Origin: Amycolatopsis taiwanensis DSM 45107
GTDB taxonomy: Bacteria; Actinomycetota; Actinomycetes; Mycobacteriales; Pseudonocardiaceae
Assembly (NCBI RefSeq): GCF_000519205.1
Contig: NZ_JAFB01000023.1
Coordinates: 62,001 to 126,000 of the forward strand
Direction of reading: 5' to 3'
DNA length: 64,000 nucleotides
The translations under genes were made by a program, and so were the position numbers. The stretch's first letter is position 1. Each line of letters begins with the position of its first letter. Shown here in pieces: positions 19,491 through 28,277 of this stretch. Under the pieces are notes generated by a model. The model searched no databases. It was given only the letters and a program-made list of their open reading frames with translations, and had not been told where the DNA came from.

Positions 19491-22400
19491 AGCAACTCCC
19501 ACTGTGCCAGGGAAAGCCGGCCGCCGCCCGAGGACCGGATACAGAGCCGGTAGTGCCGGTAGGCCGCCGGCCGGGCGAGCGCGAACGGCCGGGTCTGGCG
19601 CGGCCAGCGGAAGGACTGGCCGTCGCGCTCGTCGAGGACGGTCCAGTCGTGGCCGTCGGGGGAGCCGTCGAGGGTCCACGCGGTGGGCCGGCCACGAGTG
19701 CCCGAGGTGAGCGTGTAGAGCTCCACCGGCCGGTCCGGTCCGTCCACTGTGTACTCGATGGCCGGGGTGCGCGAGCGGAAGGTGACCTGGGTGAGGCTGG
19801 TGTCGTCGAACAGTGCGGCCACGTCGGAGCCGTCGTCGGACCGGGCGTGCCCGCGCAGGTCGGTCAGTGGGTGCGGTCGCTGACCGGGCGCGGTCAGCGA
19901 CGGCGGGGGAGTGCCCCAGTCCGACGGGGTCTCGGACAGGTCGAAGTCGAGGACCGCACCGGAGGTCAGCTCGTCGTGGGAGATCCACGCCCGGGTGTGC
20001 GGCCGGCCGTTGACCCGCAGCCCGCGCACGTAGGGCGCGTCCCGGGAGGCGGTGATCACCAGGTCATTACCGTTCTCCAGCCGGATCTTCGCGCGCCGGA
20101 ACAGTGGCGCCCCGAGTACATACACCGGGCTGCCCACGGCCAGTGGATACAGGCCGAGCGCGGCGAAGAGGTACCAGGCCGACATCTCGCCGTTGTCCTC
20201 GTCTCCCGGGTAACCCTGGCCGATCTCGCTGCCGGTGTAGCCGCGGGTCAGCACCTCGCGCACCACGGCCTGCGCCTTCGCCGGCGCTTCGGCGTGCAGG
20301 TACATGAACGGGATGTGATGGGAGGGCTGGTTCGAGTGCGCGTACTGGCCCATCCGCAGGTCCCGGGCTTCGGTCATCTCGTGGATGATCCCACGGTAGG
20401 AACCGGTGTTCCGCCCGGTCTCCGCGGTCGCGAAGAATTTGTCCATTGTGGACTCCAGCGCGGCCGGCCCGCCGTGCAGGTCCGCCAGGCCCGCGCCGTC
20501 GTGAGGGACGGAGAAGGCGGTGTTCCACCCGTTGGTCTCGGTGTAGTCGAAACCCCATCTCGCCGGATCGTAGCGGTCCGGTTCCCACCGCCAGCCGCCG
20601 TCGCGGTGCCGCCCCTGGAAGAAGCCGATGCGGGCATCGAAATGATTCACGTAGTGCAGCGCCCTTTGCCGGAAGTAGCGGGCGTCGTCGGTGCGCCCGA
20701 GTTCTTCGGCGAGATTGGCGATACCGAAGTCGTTGATGCAGCCTTCCAAAGCCCACGACAGCCCTTCGTGCGTGGTCAACGGCGTGTAGCCGAGAAAGAT
20801 CGACTCGTGCAGGCCCTTGCGGCCGACCGCGCGACTGCGCGGAGCGACGGTGGCGTTGCGCAGCGCGGCGTCGTAGGCGGCGTCGACGTCGAACCCGCGC
20901 ACACCTTTGAGGTAGGCGTCGGCGAAGGCGACGTCGGAACTGGTGCCGGTCATCAGGTCGGCATAGCCGGGGGAGGACCACCGTGCGATCCACCCGCCTT
21001 CCCGGTACTGCTGGAGGAATCCCTCGATGAGCTCGCCGCAGCGTCGGGGTGCCAGCAGCGCGTACATCGGCCACGCGGTGCGGTAGGTGTCCCAGAACCC
21101 GTTGTTCACCGACATCGGGCCGGGCACGACCCTCGCTCCGGTGTGGGTGCGCGTGCTCGGCCACCACCGGCGGATCACCGGGCTGGCGTGGCGGCGACCG
21201 GACGGGGTCTCCTCGTGGCCGGAGTTCGGGTAGAGGAACAGGCGGTAGAGGCCGGAGTAGAAGGTGGTGAGCTGATCGTCGGTCGCGCCGTCCAACTCCA
21301 CCCGGCCGAGCAGGTCCTGCCAGCGCGCGCGTGCCCGCTCCCGCACCTGCTCGAAGGTGGTGCCGGCGGGAATCTCCTGCCCGAGGTTGCGCCGCGCCTG
21401 GTCCAGGCTGATCAGTGAGGTGGCGATCCGCAGCACGACCGTCTCCGTGTCGAACGCGAGATGCCGGCGACCACGCTTCGCCGGCTGGTCGAAGGTCCCG
21501 TAAACGAACATCCGGCGCGCGCCCTTCGACAGCCCGCTGCGTACCGAGGTGTAGGCGGTGAAGGTGCCGCGGGCCGCGTTGATACGCAAGCCTTTTCCGC
21601 TGCGGATCCGTACCCAGCCGCCCGGGCCGGGGAAGGTGAACCGGAACAGCGCAGCGTGGTCGGTGGGTGCGAGATCGGTGGCGATGCCGTTGTCGAAGCG
21701 GACACCGTAGTGGTAGGGCCGGTCGATTTCGTTCTCATGGCCGAAGGCCAGCGCGCGGTCGGTCGGCGGGCCGATGCCGGGCCGTAGGTGGAAGGTGTGG
21801 CGGTCACCCATCCACGGGCTCGGCTGGTGGCTCAACGCGAAGGCCTCCAACGCCGGCCGGTTCCCTTCGTCGTTGCGGCGGTGGTACTCGTACAGCCAGG
21901 AGAGGCTGGACGCGTCGGTCACCGGGGTCCAGAAGTTGAAGCCGTTCGGTACCGCGGTCGCGGGAAACGTGTTCCCGCGAGAGAACTCTCCGCTGGAGTG
22001 GGTGCCGCGGGTCGTCCGTACCCAGTCCACCGCGTCACGTTGCTCGACGGTTCGCTCGGCGATCCGCACGTCGTCGATCCAGCCGGTCACCTCGCCGGGC
22101 CCGGGTGGCGGCGCGATGCTGAGCACGATCGCGGTGATGCGTCGGCCGGCGGCCGAGCCGAGCGGGCGCCGCACCAGGTTCCACTGGTCCGGGTAGAGCG
22201 TCTTCGACTCCGGCCATTCGCCCAGCGTCCCGCCGTCGTCGAACTCGGCATCGAGCGCGGCACAGGTGCTGCGGTAGCCGCCGTCCCACTCGGGAAAGAT
22301 CACATAGGACAGTTCGGTGTGCGGGGTGACCGGGATGTCCACTTCGAACACCACACGGCGGAGCGTCGTGGTGGCCGCGTAGCGGAGGGCCTTCAACCCG

Positions 22401-22519
22401 GTGAACCCGGCGCCAGTCTTCGCCGTGGGGGAGCGCGCCGGACCGGCGCCCACCTGGGCGCCGGTCACCGGTGTCGGATCGCCCTCTTCGAACGAGGAGA
22501 AGAACCGGCTCACGATCAC
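19481..22519 (-). CDS. GH92 family glycosyl hydrolase (alpha-mannosidase type)
   Basis: A 1012-residue GH92 enzyme, a calcium-dependent exo-alpha-mannosidase family acting on mannans and N-glycans. Diagnostic stretches are MSVNNGFWDTYRTAWPMYALL, HSNQPSHHIPFMY and GYPGDEDNGEMSAWYLFAALG, where the EDxGxMSAW acid cluster is catalytic. The N-terminal part resembles a beta-sandwich carbohydrate-binding region, and the C-terminal 150 residues look like an F5/8-type sugar-binding domain (HYRLCIRSSGGG). No signal peptide is seen after the GTG start at 22519, so it may be cytosolic; GTG at 22513 is an alternative. The operator-like site at 22560 lies about 40 bp upstream. Confidence 0.92.
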
Positions 22520-22559
22520 GGCACCACAGTAGTCGCTCTGGCGGACCAGAAACTGATAG

Positions 22560-22576
22560 TGTATAACAACCTATAC
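22560..22576. promoter_or_regulatory. Operator-like site, copy 2, upstream of GH92-FUSC operon
   Basis: TGTATAACAACCTATAC has 5-bp inverted arms GTATA/TATAC and matches the copies at 2350 and 25680 at nearly all positions. It is about 41 bp upstream of the GH92 start, where a repressor would overlap the promoter. The regulator is not in the window. Confidence 0.75.
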
Positions 22577-22626
22577 GGAGTGCCGTATGTCAGGTGCGGG
22601 GTGTCCGAGTATCAGCTGCGCTGTTC

Positions 22627-23414
22627 TTACGGCTGATACGCGGTGGTGAGGAAGTCCAGGACGAGGGGGCTGGCCTGGGTACGGAACTCCTCGAAGTAGG
22701 CGTGCCGGGCTCCGTGGATCAGATGGAGTCGGGCGTTGGGGATGCGTTCGGTGAGCAGGTGTGCGTTGGCGGTGGGGTTGAGCTGGTCGTCGCTTCCGTG
22801 GACGACCAGGGTGGGTGCGCTGATGTCCGGCAGGATGTCCCAGGCGTCGTGCCGGTTGCTGGCCGCGAGGTGGTGGCGCCGGGCGTGGGCAGGCATACCG
22901 GGGTCGCCGAGGGTGTGGTGCGAGCCGAGATGCGAGGCGAGCCATTGGGGGTGTACATCAGCTCCAGCAGGGCCTGTCGCGCGGCTCCGGGCTGAGGTTG
23001 CGCCAGGGCTTGGCGGACGTCGTTTCCCCGTTCGACGCTGTGCGGGCCGCCGGGTGAGGTGCAGCCGAGAACCAGGGCCCCCACCCGGTGGGGGTGGCGG
23101 GCCGCGAGCTGCTGGGCCACCCGTCCGCCCATGGACGCGCCGTAGACGTCGGCCCGGTCGATGCCGAGTTCGTCGAGGACGGCGATGACGTCCTGGGCGA
23201 ACAGTTCGGTGCTGTAGGGGGTGTCGGGCTTGTCGCTGTCGCCGGTGCCGCGGTAGTCGAGCGTGAGGGTGCTGCGAGCGGGATGGAAGTCGGCGCGAAT
23301 CGCGTCCCACCAGTGGTGGTTGTTGGCCTGCCCCGCCAGCAGGACCAGCGGTGTCCCCTGGCCCTGGAGCTGGTAGGCGATGCGGGTTCCGTCCGGTGTC
23401 ATCGCGTGCGGCAT
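22627..23414 (-). pseudogene. Alpha/beta hydrolase, interrupted by a -1 frameshift
   Basis: The first part (from ATG 23414, GAGG 6 bases upstream) encodes a normal alpha/beta hydrolase start: LVLLAGQANNHHWWDAI, DYRGTGDSDKP and nucleophile elbow GASMGGRV. After ELMYTP the frame is lost, and the correct continuation (LASHLGSHHTLGDP, VVHGSDDQLNP with the catalytic Asp, GARHAYFEEF with the His) is in the next frame, ending at 22627. Adding one base to the G5 run at 22947-22951 restores a full 260-residue protein. Real pseudogene or homopolymer base-call error cannot be told apart here. Confidence 0.85.
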
Positions 23415-23483
23415 CGGTTTCCTCGCTCCCATGTGGGATCTATCCAGGCCTGAGTGGGCGGTGAAGCCGGGGCGGCCCTGCCT

Positions 23484-24824
23484 TCAGCAGTCGGTGAGGA
23501 AGCGGCGCAGGACGGCGGTGCCGAACCGCAAGCCCTCGACCGGGACCCGTTCGTCGACACCGTGCGCGAGTTCCCGGTACGGAAAGCCCTCCGGAAGCCA
23601 GAGCGGCGCGAAGCCGTAGCAGTCGATGCCCAGCCGGCTGAACGCCTTCGCGTCGGTGCCGCCGCCCATGCAGTAGGGCACCACGACGGCCTCGGGATCC
23701 TCGGCGCGCAGCGCGTCGGCCATGGCCGTGAACCACGGGGAGTCCACCGGTGCCTGCACGGGCGGCTGGTGGGCGACGAACTCCCGTTCCACGCCGGGGC
23801 CGAGCAGCGCGTCGATCTGCGCGAGCAACTCGTCCTCGGCGCCGGGCAGCACGCGCGTGTCGACCTGTGCTCGCGCGGTGCTCGGGATCACGTTCACCTT
23901 GTACCCGGCGTCGAGCATGGTCGGTGTGGTGCTGTTGCGTACCGTGTTCTCCGCCAGCGCGGCCGCCGGCCCCAGCCGCGCGAGCGTACCGTCCACATCG
24001 GACAGATCGACCGGGACGCGGAGGGCCGCGCCGGTCCGCACGAGGAAGGCCTCGACGGTCGGGGTCAGGTGTACCGGCCAGCGGTGGGTGGCGATCCGGT
24101 GCACCGCACCGACCAGTCGCACGACGGCGTTTTCGTCGTTGCGGCGGGAACCGTGCCCGGCCCGGCCCCGCGCGGTGAGCCGCAGGTGCGCCGTGCCGCG
24201 TTCCGCGGTGGCGATGGGGTAGAGGCGCACGGCCCGCCCGCCGGCCGCGGGTAAACCGCGCCCGCCGGCGCCAGAGGCTTTAACCCAGTAGCTGTAGCCG
24301 CCGGACTCGCTGATCGCCGCGGCGCAGCCGGCGAACTCCACGGCGTGCTCGGTGGCCAGCCAGTGCGCGCCGTACTCGCCGCGATCCTCTTCGTCGGCGA
24401 CGAAAGCGAGCACGACGTCGCGCCGTGGCCGTAACCCGCCTGCGACGACGGCCAGGACCATCGCCACGAAATCCTTCATGTCGACCGCGCCGCGGCCCCA
24501 CACGTATCCATCGCGGATCTCGCCGGAGAATGGTGATACAGACCACTCCGTGGCGTCGGCCGGCACCACATCGAGGTGGCCCTGCACCAGCAGCGCCGGC
24601 AGCGAGGGGTCGCGGCCGGGGATCCGGGCGAGCACGTTCGCACGGCGTGGCGCCGATTCGAGGATCTTCGCCTCGACCCCGGCCTCGGCCAGCACTCCGG
24701 CGACGAACTCGGCCGCTTCCCGCTCACCGGCGGACTCGCCGTTGCCCCGGTTCGTGGTGTCGAAGCGGATCAGTTCGGCGCACAAGCCGGCCGCGTCGGT
24801 GTGGTCCGCTGGTCGCTCAGCCAT
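23484..24824 (-). CDS. M20 family metallopeptidase (second copy)
   Basis: A 446-residue zinc peptidase paralogous to the one at 3939. It has GHLDVVPAD, GRGAVDMKD with the bridging aspartate, VADEEDRGEYG with the catalytic glutamate, the lid/dimerisation domain (GRAGHGSRRND), DAGYKVNVIP and the terminal HGVDERVP. An insertion rich in glycine and arginine (ASGAGGRGLPAAGGR, about residue 190) is absent from the first paralogue. Its ATG overlaps the 3' end of the D-aminopeptidase gene by 8 bases. Together they would degrade imported D- or L-peptides to amino acids; substrate specificity is inference. Confidence 0.92.
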   Translation of the reverse strand: MAERPADHTDAAGLCAELIRFDTTNRGNGESAGEREAAEFVAGVLAEAGVEAKILESAPRRANVLARIPGRDPSLPALLVQGHLDVVPADATEWSVSPFSGEIRDGYVWGRGAVDMKDFVAMVLAVVAGGLRPRRDVVLAFVADEEDRGEYGAHWLATEHAVEFAGCAAAISESGGYSYWVKASGAGGRGLPAAGGRAVRLYPIATAERGTAHLRLTARGRAGHGSRRNDENAVVRLVGAVHRIATHRWPVHLTPTVEAFLVRTGAALRVPVDLSDVDGTLARLGPAAALAENTVRNSTTPTMLDAGYKVNVIPSTARAQVDTRVLPGAEDELLAQIDALLGPGVEREFVAHQPPVQAPVDSPWFTAMADALRAEDPEAVVVPYCMGGGTDAKAFSRLGIDCYGFAPLWLPEGFPYRELAHGVDERVPVEGLRFGTAVLRRFLTDC

Positions 24825-25644
24825 ACTTCCCCTGTACCGCGCCCGCGGCGATCGCCGTGACCACCTTGAACGCCTTCATCGCCTCGGTCATATTTCCGGC
24901 GTCGAACCCGACACGGCGAACGCCGAGTTGCTCGACGGTGGGTACCACGGCCGCGGCCTCCGCGAGATGGCTCGCGTCGAACTCGACCTCGATCCGGTGC
25001 GGCCCCGGCTCCGGGTGCCCGCGTCCCGCGCGGTCCATGGCCGCTACCGCCGCCTCGGTGAGCGCCACCGCGGTGCGTTGCGGCGGCAAGCAGATCGCCG
25101 CATACCGGCTGACGCATTCCTTCACCGCGACCAGTTTGGCATCGGGCGCGTAGCCGGCGGCGTCTTGGCAGGTCTTGTCGTCGCCGGTCACCATCAGCAC
25201 CGGTACGCCGTGCTCAGCGGCGAGCGCCGCGTTGAGCCGCCCTTCGCTCGCCGGAACGCCGTCCAGCCACACGCCGGTGATCTGGTTCTCCAGGTACGTG
25301 TGGGCCAACACGCCTTCGGCACCGGCACCGGCGTGGTAGCCGACGAACACCACGCCGTCCACCCCTGAGTCGATGCCCTGCATCATCGACAGCGGCTTGT
25401 GCCGGCCGGTGAGCATCCGCGCCCGGGTGTCCAGGTCTTCAAGGAGCAGGTTGCGCTGGGACGAGTGCGCTTCGTTGACCAGGATGTCGTCGGCGCCGCC
25501 CTGGCACAGGCCGGCGATCGTGGCGTTTACGTCCGTCGTGAACAGCCGGCGGAAACGCTGCCACTGCTCGGTTCCAGGCACGACGTCGTCGGTCCACGTG
25601 ACGCCGGTGGCGCCCTCCATGTCGGCCGAGATGAGGATGCGCAT
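24817..25644 (-). CDS. M55 family D-aminopeptidase (DppA-type)
   Basis: A 275-residue protein of the DppA family, a zinc decameric D-aminopeptidase that removes N-terminal D-amino acids from peptides, such as cell-wall fragments. The metal and active-site motifs are seen: SADMEGATGV (D8, E10), VNEAHSSQRN, GYHAGAGAEG and the later LDGVPASEG glutamate. ATG at 25644 is the standard start (MRILISADMEG). It is the first gene of an operon with an M20 peptidase, with an operator-like site 36 bp upstream. Confidence 0.95.
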   Translation of the reverse strand: MRILISADMEGATGVTWTDDVVPGTEQWQRFRRLFTTDVNATIAGLCQGGADDILVNEAHSSQRNLLLEDLDTRARMLTGRHKPLSMMQGIDSGVDGVVFVGYHAGAGAEGVLAHTYLENQITGVWLDGVPASEGRLNAALAAEHGVPVLMVTGDDKTCQDAAGYAPDAKLVAVKECVSRYAAICLPPQRTAVALTEAAVAAMDRAGRGHPEPGPHRIEVEFDASHLAEAAAVVPTVEQLGVRRVGFDAGNMTEAMKAFKVVTAIAAGAVQGKYG

Positions 25645-25679
25645 GGGTCTGGACCTTACGGCACGAGCGCCATTGCAAG

Positions 25680-25696
25680 TGTATAACATCCTATAC
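25680..25696. promoter_or_regulatory. Operator-like site, copy 3, upstream of dppA-type operon
   Basis: TGTATAACATCCTATAC is the third copy of the GTATA-N6-TATAC site. It sits 36 bp upstream of the D-aminopeptidase ATG, in the same orientation and at nearly the same distance as the copy in front of the GH92 gene (about 41 bp). The equal placement supports a shared transcription factor. Confidence 0.75.
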
Positions 25697-25899
25697 GCTT
25701 CGCGTTTTCAGGGCGAACTCACCCAGCTGTAAGTAAGCCAATATCACCACCTCTGAGCTTGGGAAGGGCGAACCTCTCGGTCCGAGTCGTGAGTCTCGTC
25801 GGGAATTCTGTGTCATACATCACCGTCCCGTGGAGACGGGTTTCGTGCCTGCGGCAGGTCTTGATCCGGACCGAACCCGACTCCACTTGGGAGTGTCCG

Positions 25900-26646
25900 A
25901 TGTCCGTTCCCTTTCCTACCGCCGTTGTCACCGGCGCCAGCCGTGGTTTCGGGCGCGCGATCGCTGCAGCGCTCGTCGCCACGGGCACCAACGTCGTTGG
26001 CATCGCCCGTGGCGAGCAAGACTTGCGTGCCGTCCACGACGAACTCGGCGACGGTTTCACGCCGATTGCCGCCGACGCTACCGACGAAGCGTTCGCGGAA
26101 GACACGATCCGCGAACGCCGTCCCAGCCTGCTCGTCCTCAACGCCGGGGCGACGCCGCACATGGCGCCCGTGCACCAGCACACTTGGGAGACCTTCAGTC
26201 GCAGCTGGCAGGTCGACACCCGGCACGCCTTCGTTTGGACGCGTGCGGCGCTTCGGGAGCCGCTGGCGCCGGGGAGCGTGGTCGTCGCGATTTCCAGCGG
26301 AGCCGCCCTTTCCGTGGGGGCATCTCCGCTGAGCGGCGGATACGCCGGCGCCAACAGCACCATCCGGTTTATCCGCGCATACGCGGCCGACGAGTCGAAG
26401 CGGGCCGGCCTTGGTATCCGGTTTGTCACGTTGCTTCCCCAGTTGACGCCGGCCGCCGGGGTCGGCGCGGTCGGGGTCACCGGCTACGCCGCGCGCCAGG
26501 GCGTCGACCGGGACACCTTCATCGAAGGCATACAGCCGATTCTCATCCCGGAACAGGTCGGCAAGGCCGTCGTGGAAGTAGCGACAGATCCCGGCAGTGG
26601 TCCGGAGTACCGGATCAGCGGCGCCGGACTGGGTCCCGTCAGCTGA
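25900..26646 (+). CDS. SDR family oxidoreductase (atypical active site)
   Basis: A 248-residue short-chain dehydrogenase/reductase. The cofactor motif TGASRGFGRAIA is present near residue 12, NAGATPH at about 87 and serine in ISSGAAL. The tyrosine lies in GGYAGANS, where the YxxxK lysine is replaced by asparagine, so normal SDR catalysis may be impaired. ATG at 25900 has GGGAG upstream. It is followed 46 bp later by an ECF sigma factor gene on the same strand and may be its co-transcribed partner. Confidence 0.85.
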   Translation: MSVPFPTAVVTGASRGFGRAIAAALVATGTNVVGIARGEQDLRAVHDELGDGFTPIAADATDEAFAEDTIRERRPSLLVLNAGATPHMAPVHQHTWETFSRSWQVDTRHAFVWTRAALREPLAPGSVVVAISSGAALSVGASPLSGGYAGANSTIRFIRAYAADESKRAGLGIRFVTLLPQLTPAAGVGAVGVTGYAARQGVDRDTFIEGIQPILIPEQVGKAVVEVATDPGSGPEYRISGAGLGPVS

Positions 26647-26692
26647 TCCGTCATCTACCGTGAACGTCACCGCACCCTCTGGAGAAGCCGCG

Positions 26693-27679
26693 ATGCCATC
26701 GAACGCCGAGTTTGTCGCCCGGACTGAGCGGTACCGGCCGGAGTTGCTTGCGCACTGCTACCGAATCCTCGGCTCGATCCACGATGCCGAGGATCTGGTG
26801 CAGGAAACCTATCTGCGGGCATGGCGCGCGTTCGACGGGTTCGAGGGTCGCTCGTCGGTGCGGCGGTGGCTGTACAAGATCGCCACCATGGCCTGCCTGA
26901 CAGCGTTGGACACGCGCTCCCGGCGGCCACTTCCGTCGGGATTGGGTGCGCCTTCGGAAGATCACCGGGTGGCCGTCGCTCCCGAGCCATCGGTGCCGTG
27001 GCTCCAGCCGGCACCCGACGCGCTGTTGGGTGCCGGTGATCCCGCGACGATCGTGACCGGGAAGACCGGGGTACGGCTTGCCTTCATCGCCGCGCTCCAA
27101 CTTCTTCCCGCGCGGCAGCGCGCCGTGCTGACGTTGCGGGACGTGCTGGGATTCCGGGCGGCTGAGGTCGCCGAGATACTGGACACGACAACCGTGGCCG
27201 TCGACAGCGCGCTGCGCCGTGCCCGGGCCCGCCTGGCCGCCGCCGCACCGGTCGAGGACGATCTGGCCGAGCCGGACGAGGAAACCCAGCGGGCTCTCCT
27301 CGACGGCTATGTCGATGCGTTCACGCAAGCCGATCCGGACGCGTTGGTACGCGTGCTGCGGGCCGACGTCGAACTGGAGATGCCGCCGATCCCGACCTGG
27401 TTCACCGGCCGGCGTGCGGTCGTCGGGTTCCTGGCCCGTCGGGTGCTGCGCCCGAACCTGTGGCGGATGGTGCCTACCCGTGCCAACGGCCAGCCCGCCG
27501 CCGTCCTCTACGAGCGCGCGGGCGACCGCCGCTACGAGGCACACGGCGTCCAGGTCCTGACTTTGATCGGCTCCCGGATCGCCCGCATCACGTCGTTCAA
27601 CGACCCCGGTCTCGTATCGACGTTCGGCCTCGCGCCCACTGCTGGAAGCTGTGCGGTGGTTTCCCGGTGTCCGAGGTGA
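26693..27679 (+). CDS. ECF-type sigma factor with SnoaL-like C-terminal domain
   Basis: A 328-residue sigma-70 family protein. Region 2 (about 8-75) has LLAHCYRILGSIHDAEDLVQ and SSVRRWLYKIATMACL, and region 4 (about 145-195) has LLPARQRAVLTLRDVLGF and TTVAVDSALRRARARL. A SnoaL/NTF2-like domain follows at about 215-325 (YVDAFTQADPDALVRVL, TWFTGRRAVVGFL). Such ECFs have the regulatory domain in the same protein rather than a separate anti-sigma factor. ATG at 26693 follows GGAGAAG. Targets unknown. Confidence 0.9.
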   Translation: MPSNAEFVARTERYRPELLAHCYRILGSIHDAEDLVQETYLRAWRAFDGFEGRSSVRRWLYKIATMACLTALDTRSRRPLPSGLGAPSEDHRVAVAPEPSVPWLQPAPDALLGAGDPATIVTGKTGVRLAFIAALQLLPARQRAVLTLRDVLGFRAAEVAEILDTTTVAVDSALRRARARLAAAAPVEDDLAEPDEETQRALLDGYVDAFTQADPDALVRVLRADVELEMPPIPTWFTGRRAVVGFLARRVLRPNLWRMVPTRANGQPAAVLYERAGDRRYEAHGVQVLTLIGSRIARITSFNDPGLVSTFGLAPTAGSCAVVSRCPR

Positions 27680-28277
27680 CAGCACCCGTCAGCCGAAGTT
27701 TCCCGTGGCCCCGGTTACCGGGGTAATTGCCTCGTCCCCTCCGGAGTTTTCAGTTCTCGGCGATGTTGAGGCTTGGTGGGCCAGTTGGCGACTCGGAAGC
27801 GGGTATACGGCGCTGGCAATCCACATAGGATGGTGGGGTGAGCCATGGATTTCCTTGCAGTATAAGGATTTCCCGGTCGCTGTGATGGATCAGGAAACGT
27901 GCAACCTTTGTCTTGCTGGGTAAATGCGCGTTGGATACTGCGTGGAACGAAGTTCGCTCTTGCTACCAGCGAGACCCATGTTCGGGTGCAATGACACTTT
28001 CCGCCAACACATTCGCCACCACGCCTCGATCCGCGCACCCGACGGCGGCACGGTCTCATGGCTCTCCAGGTTCAACTTGCCGGGGCGTCCGTGCACAGCT
28101 CTGTAGAGGCGGCACGAGCGGGCACAGCCGAGGCCTGTTGGTTACTAAAAGTAGTCATCGACGACACACTGTGACTGACGACAACAATTGAGTACTTGCC
28201 CCATATGGCGGATATTGCGCAACTGGTCGATCTTGTGGTTAGTGTTTCGCCTCGAGTGATCGGAGAGGCGGACAACT
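27680..28277. other. 598-bp non-coding gap upstream of the peptide ABC operon
   Basis: No convincing gene is seen. The base composition is clearly less GC-rich than the neighbours. A small hairpin (CCCCGG 27709-27714 with CCGGGG 27718-27723) just after the sigma-factor gene may help termination. Short reading frames exist on both strands but have no codon-bias signal or family. The last 80 bp should hold the operon promoter; GGAGAGG at about 28262 is the ribosome site for the GTG at 28278. The region may carry a decayed gene. Confidence 0.5.

Noticed and set aside
27651-27923. 90-codon open frame after the ECF sigma gene
   Set aside because: No ribosome site, codon use is not GC3-biased, and no family is recognisable.
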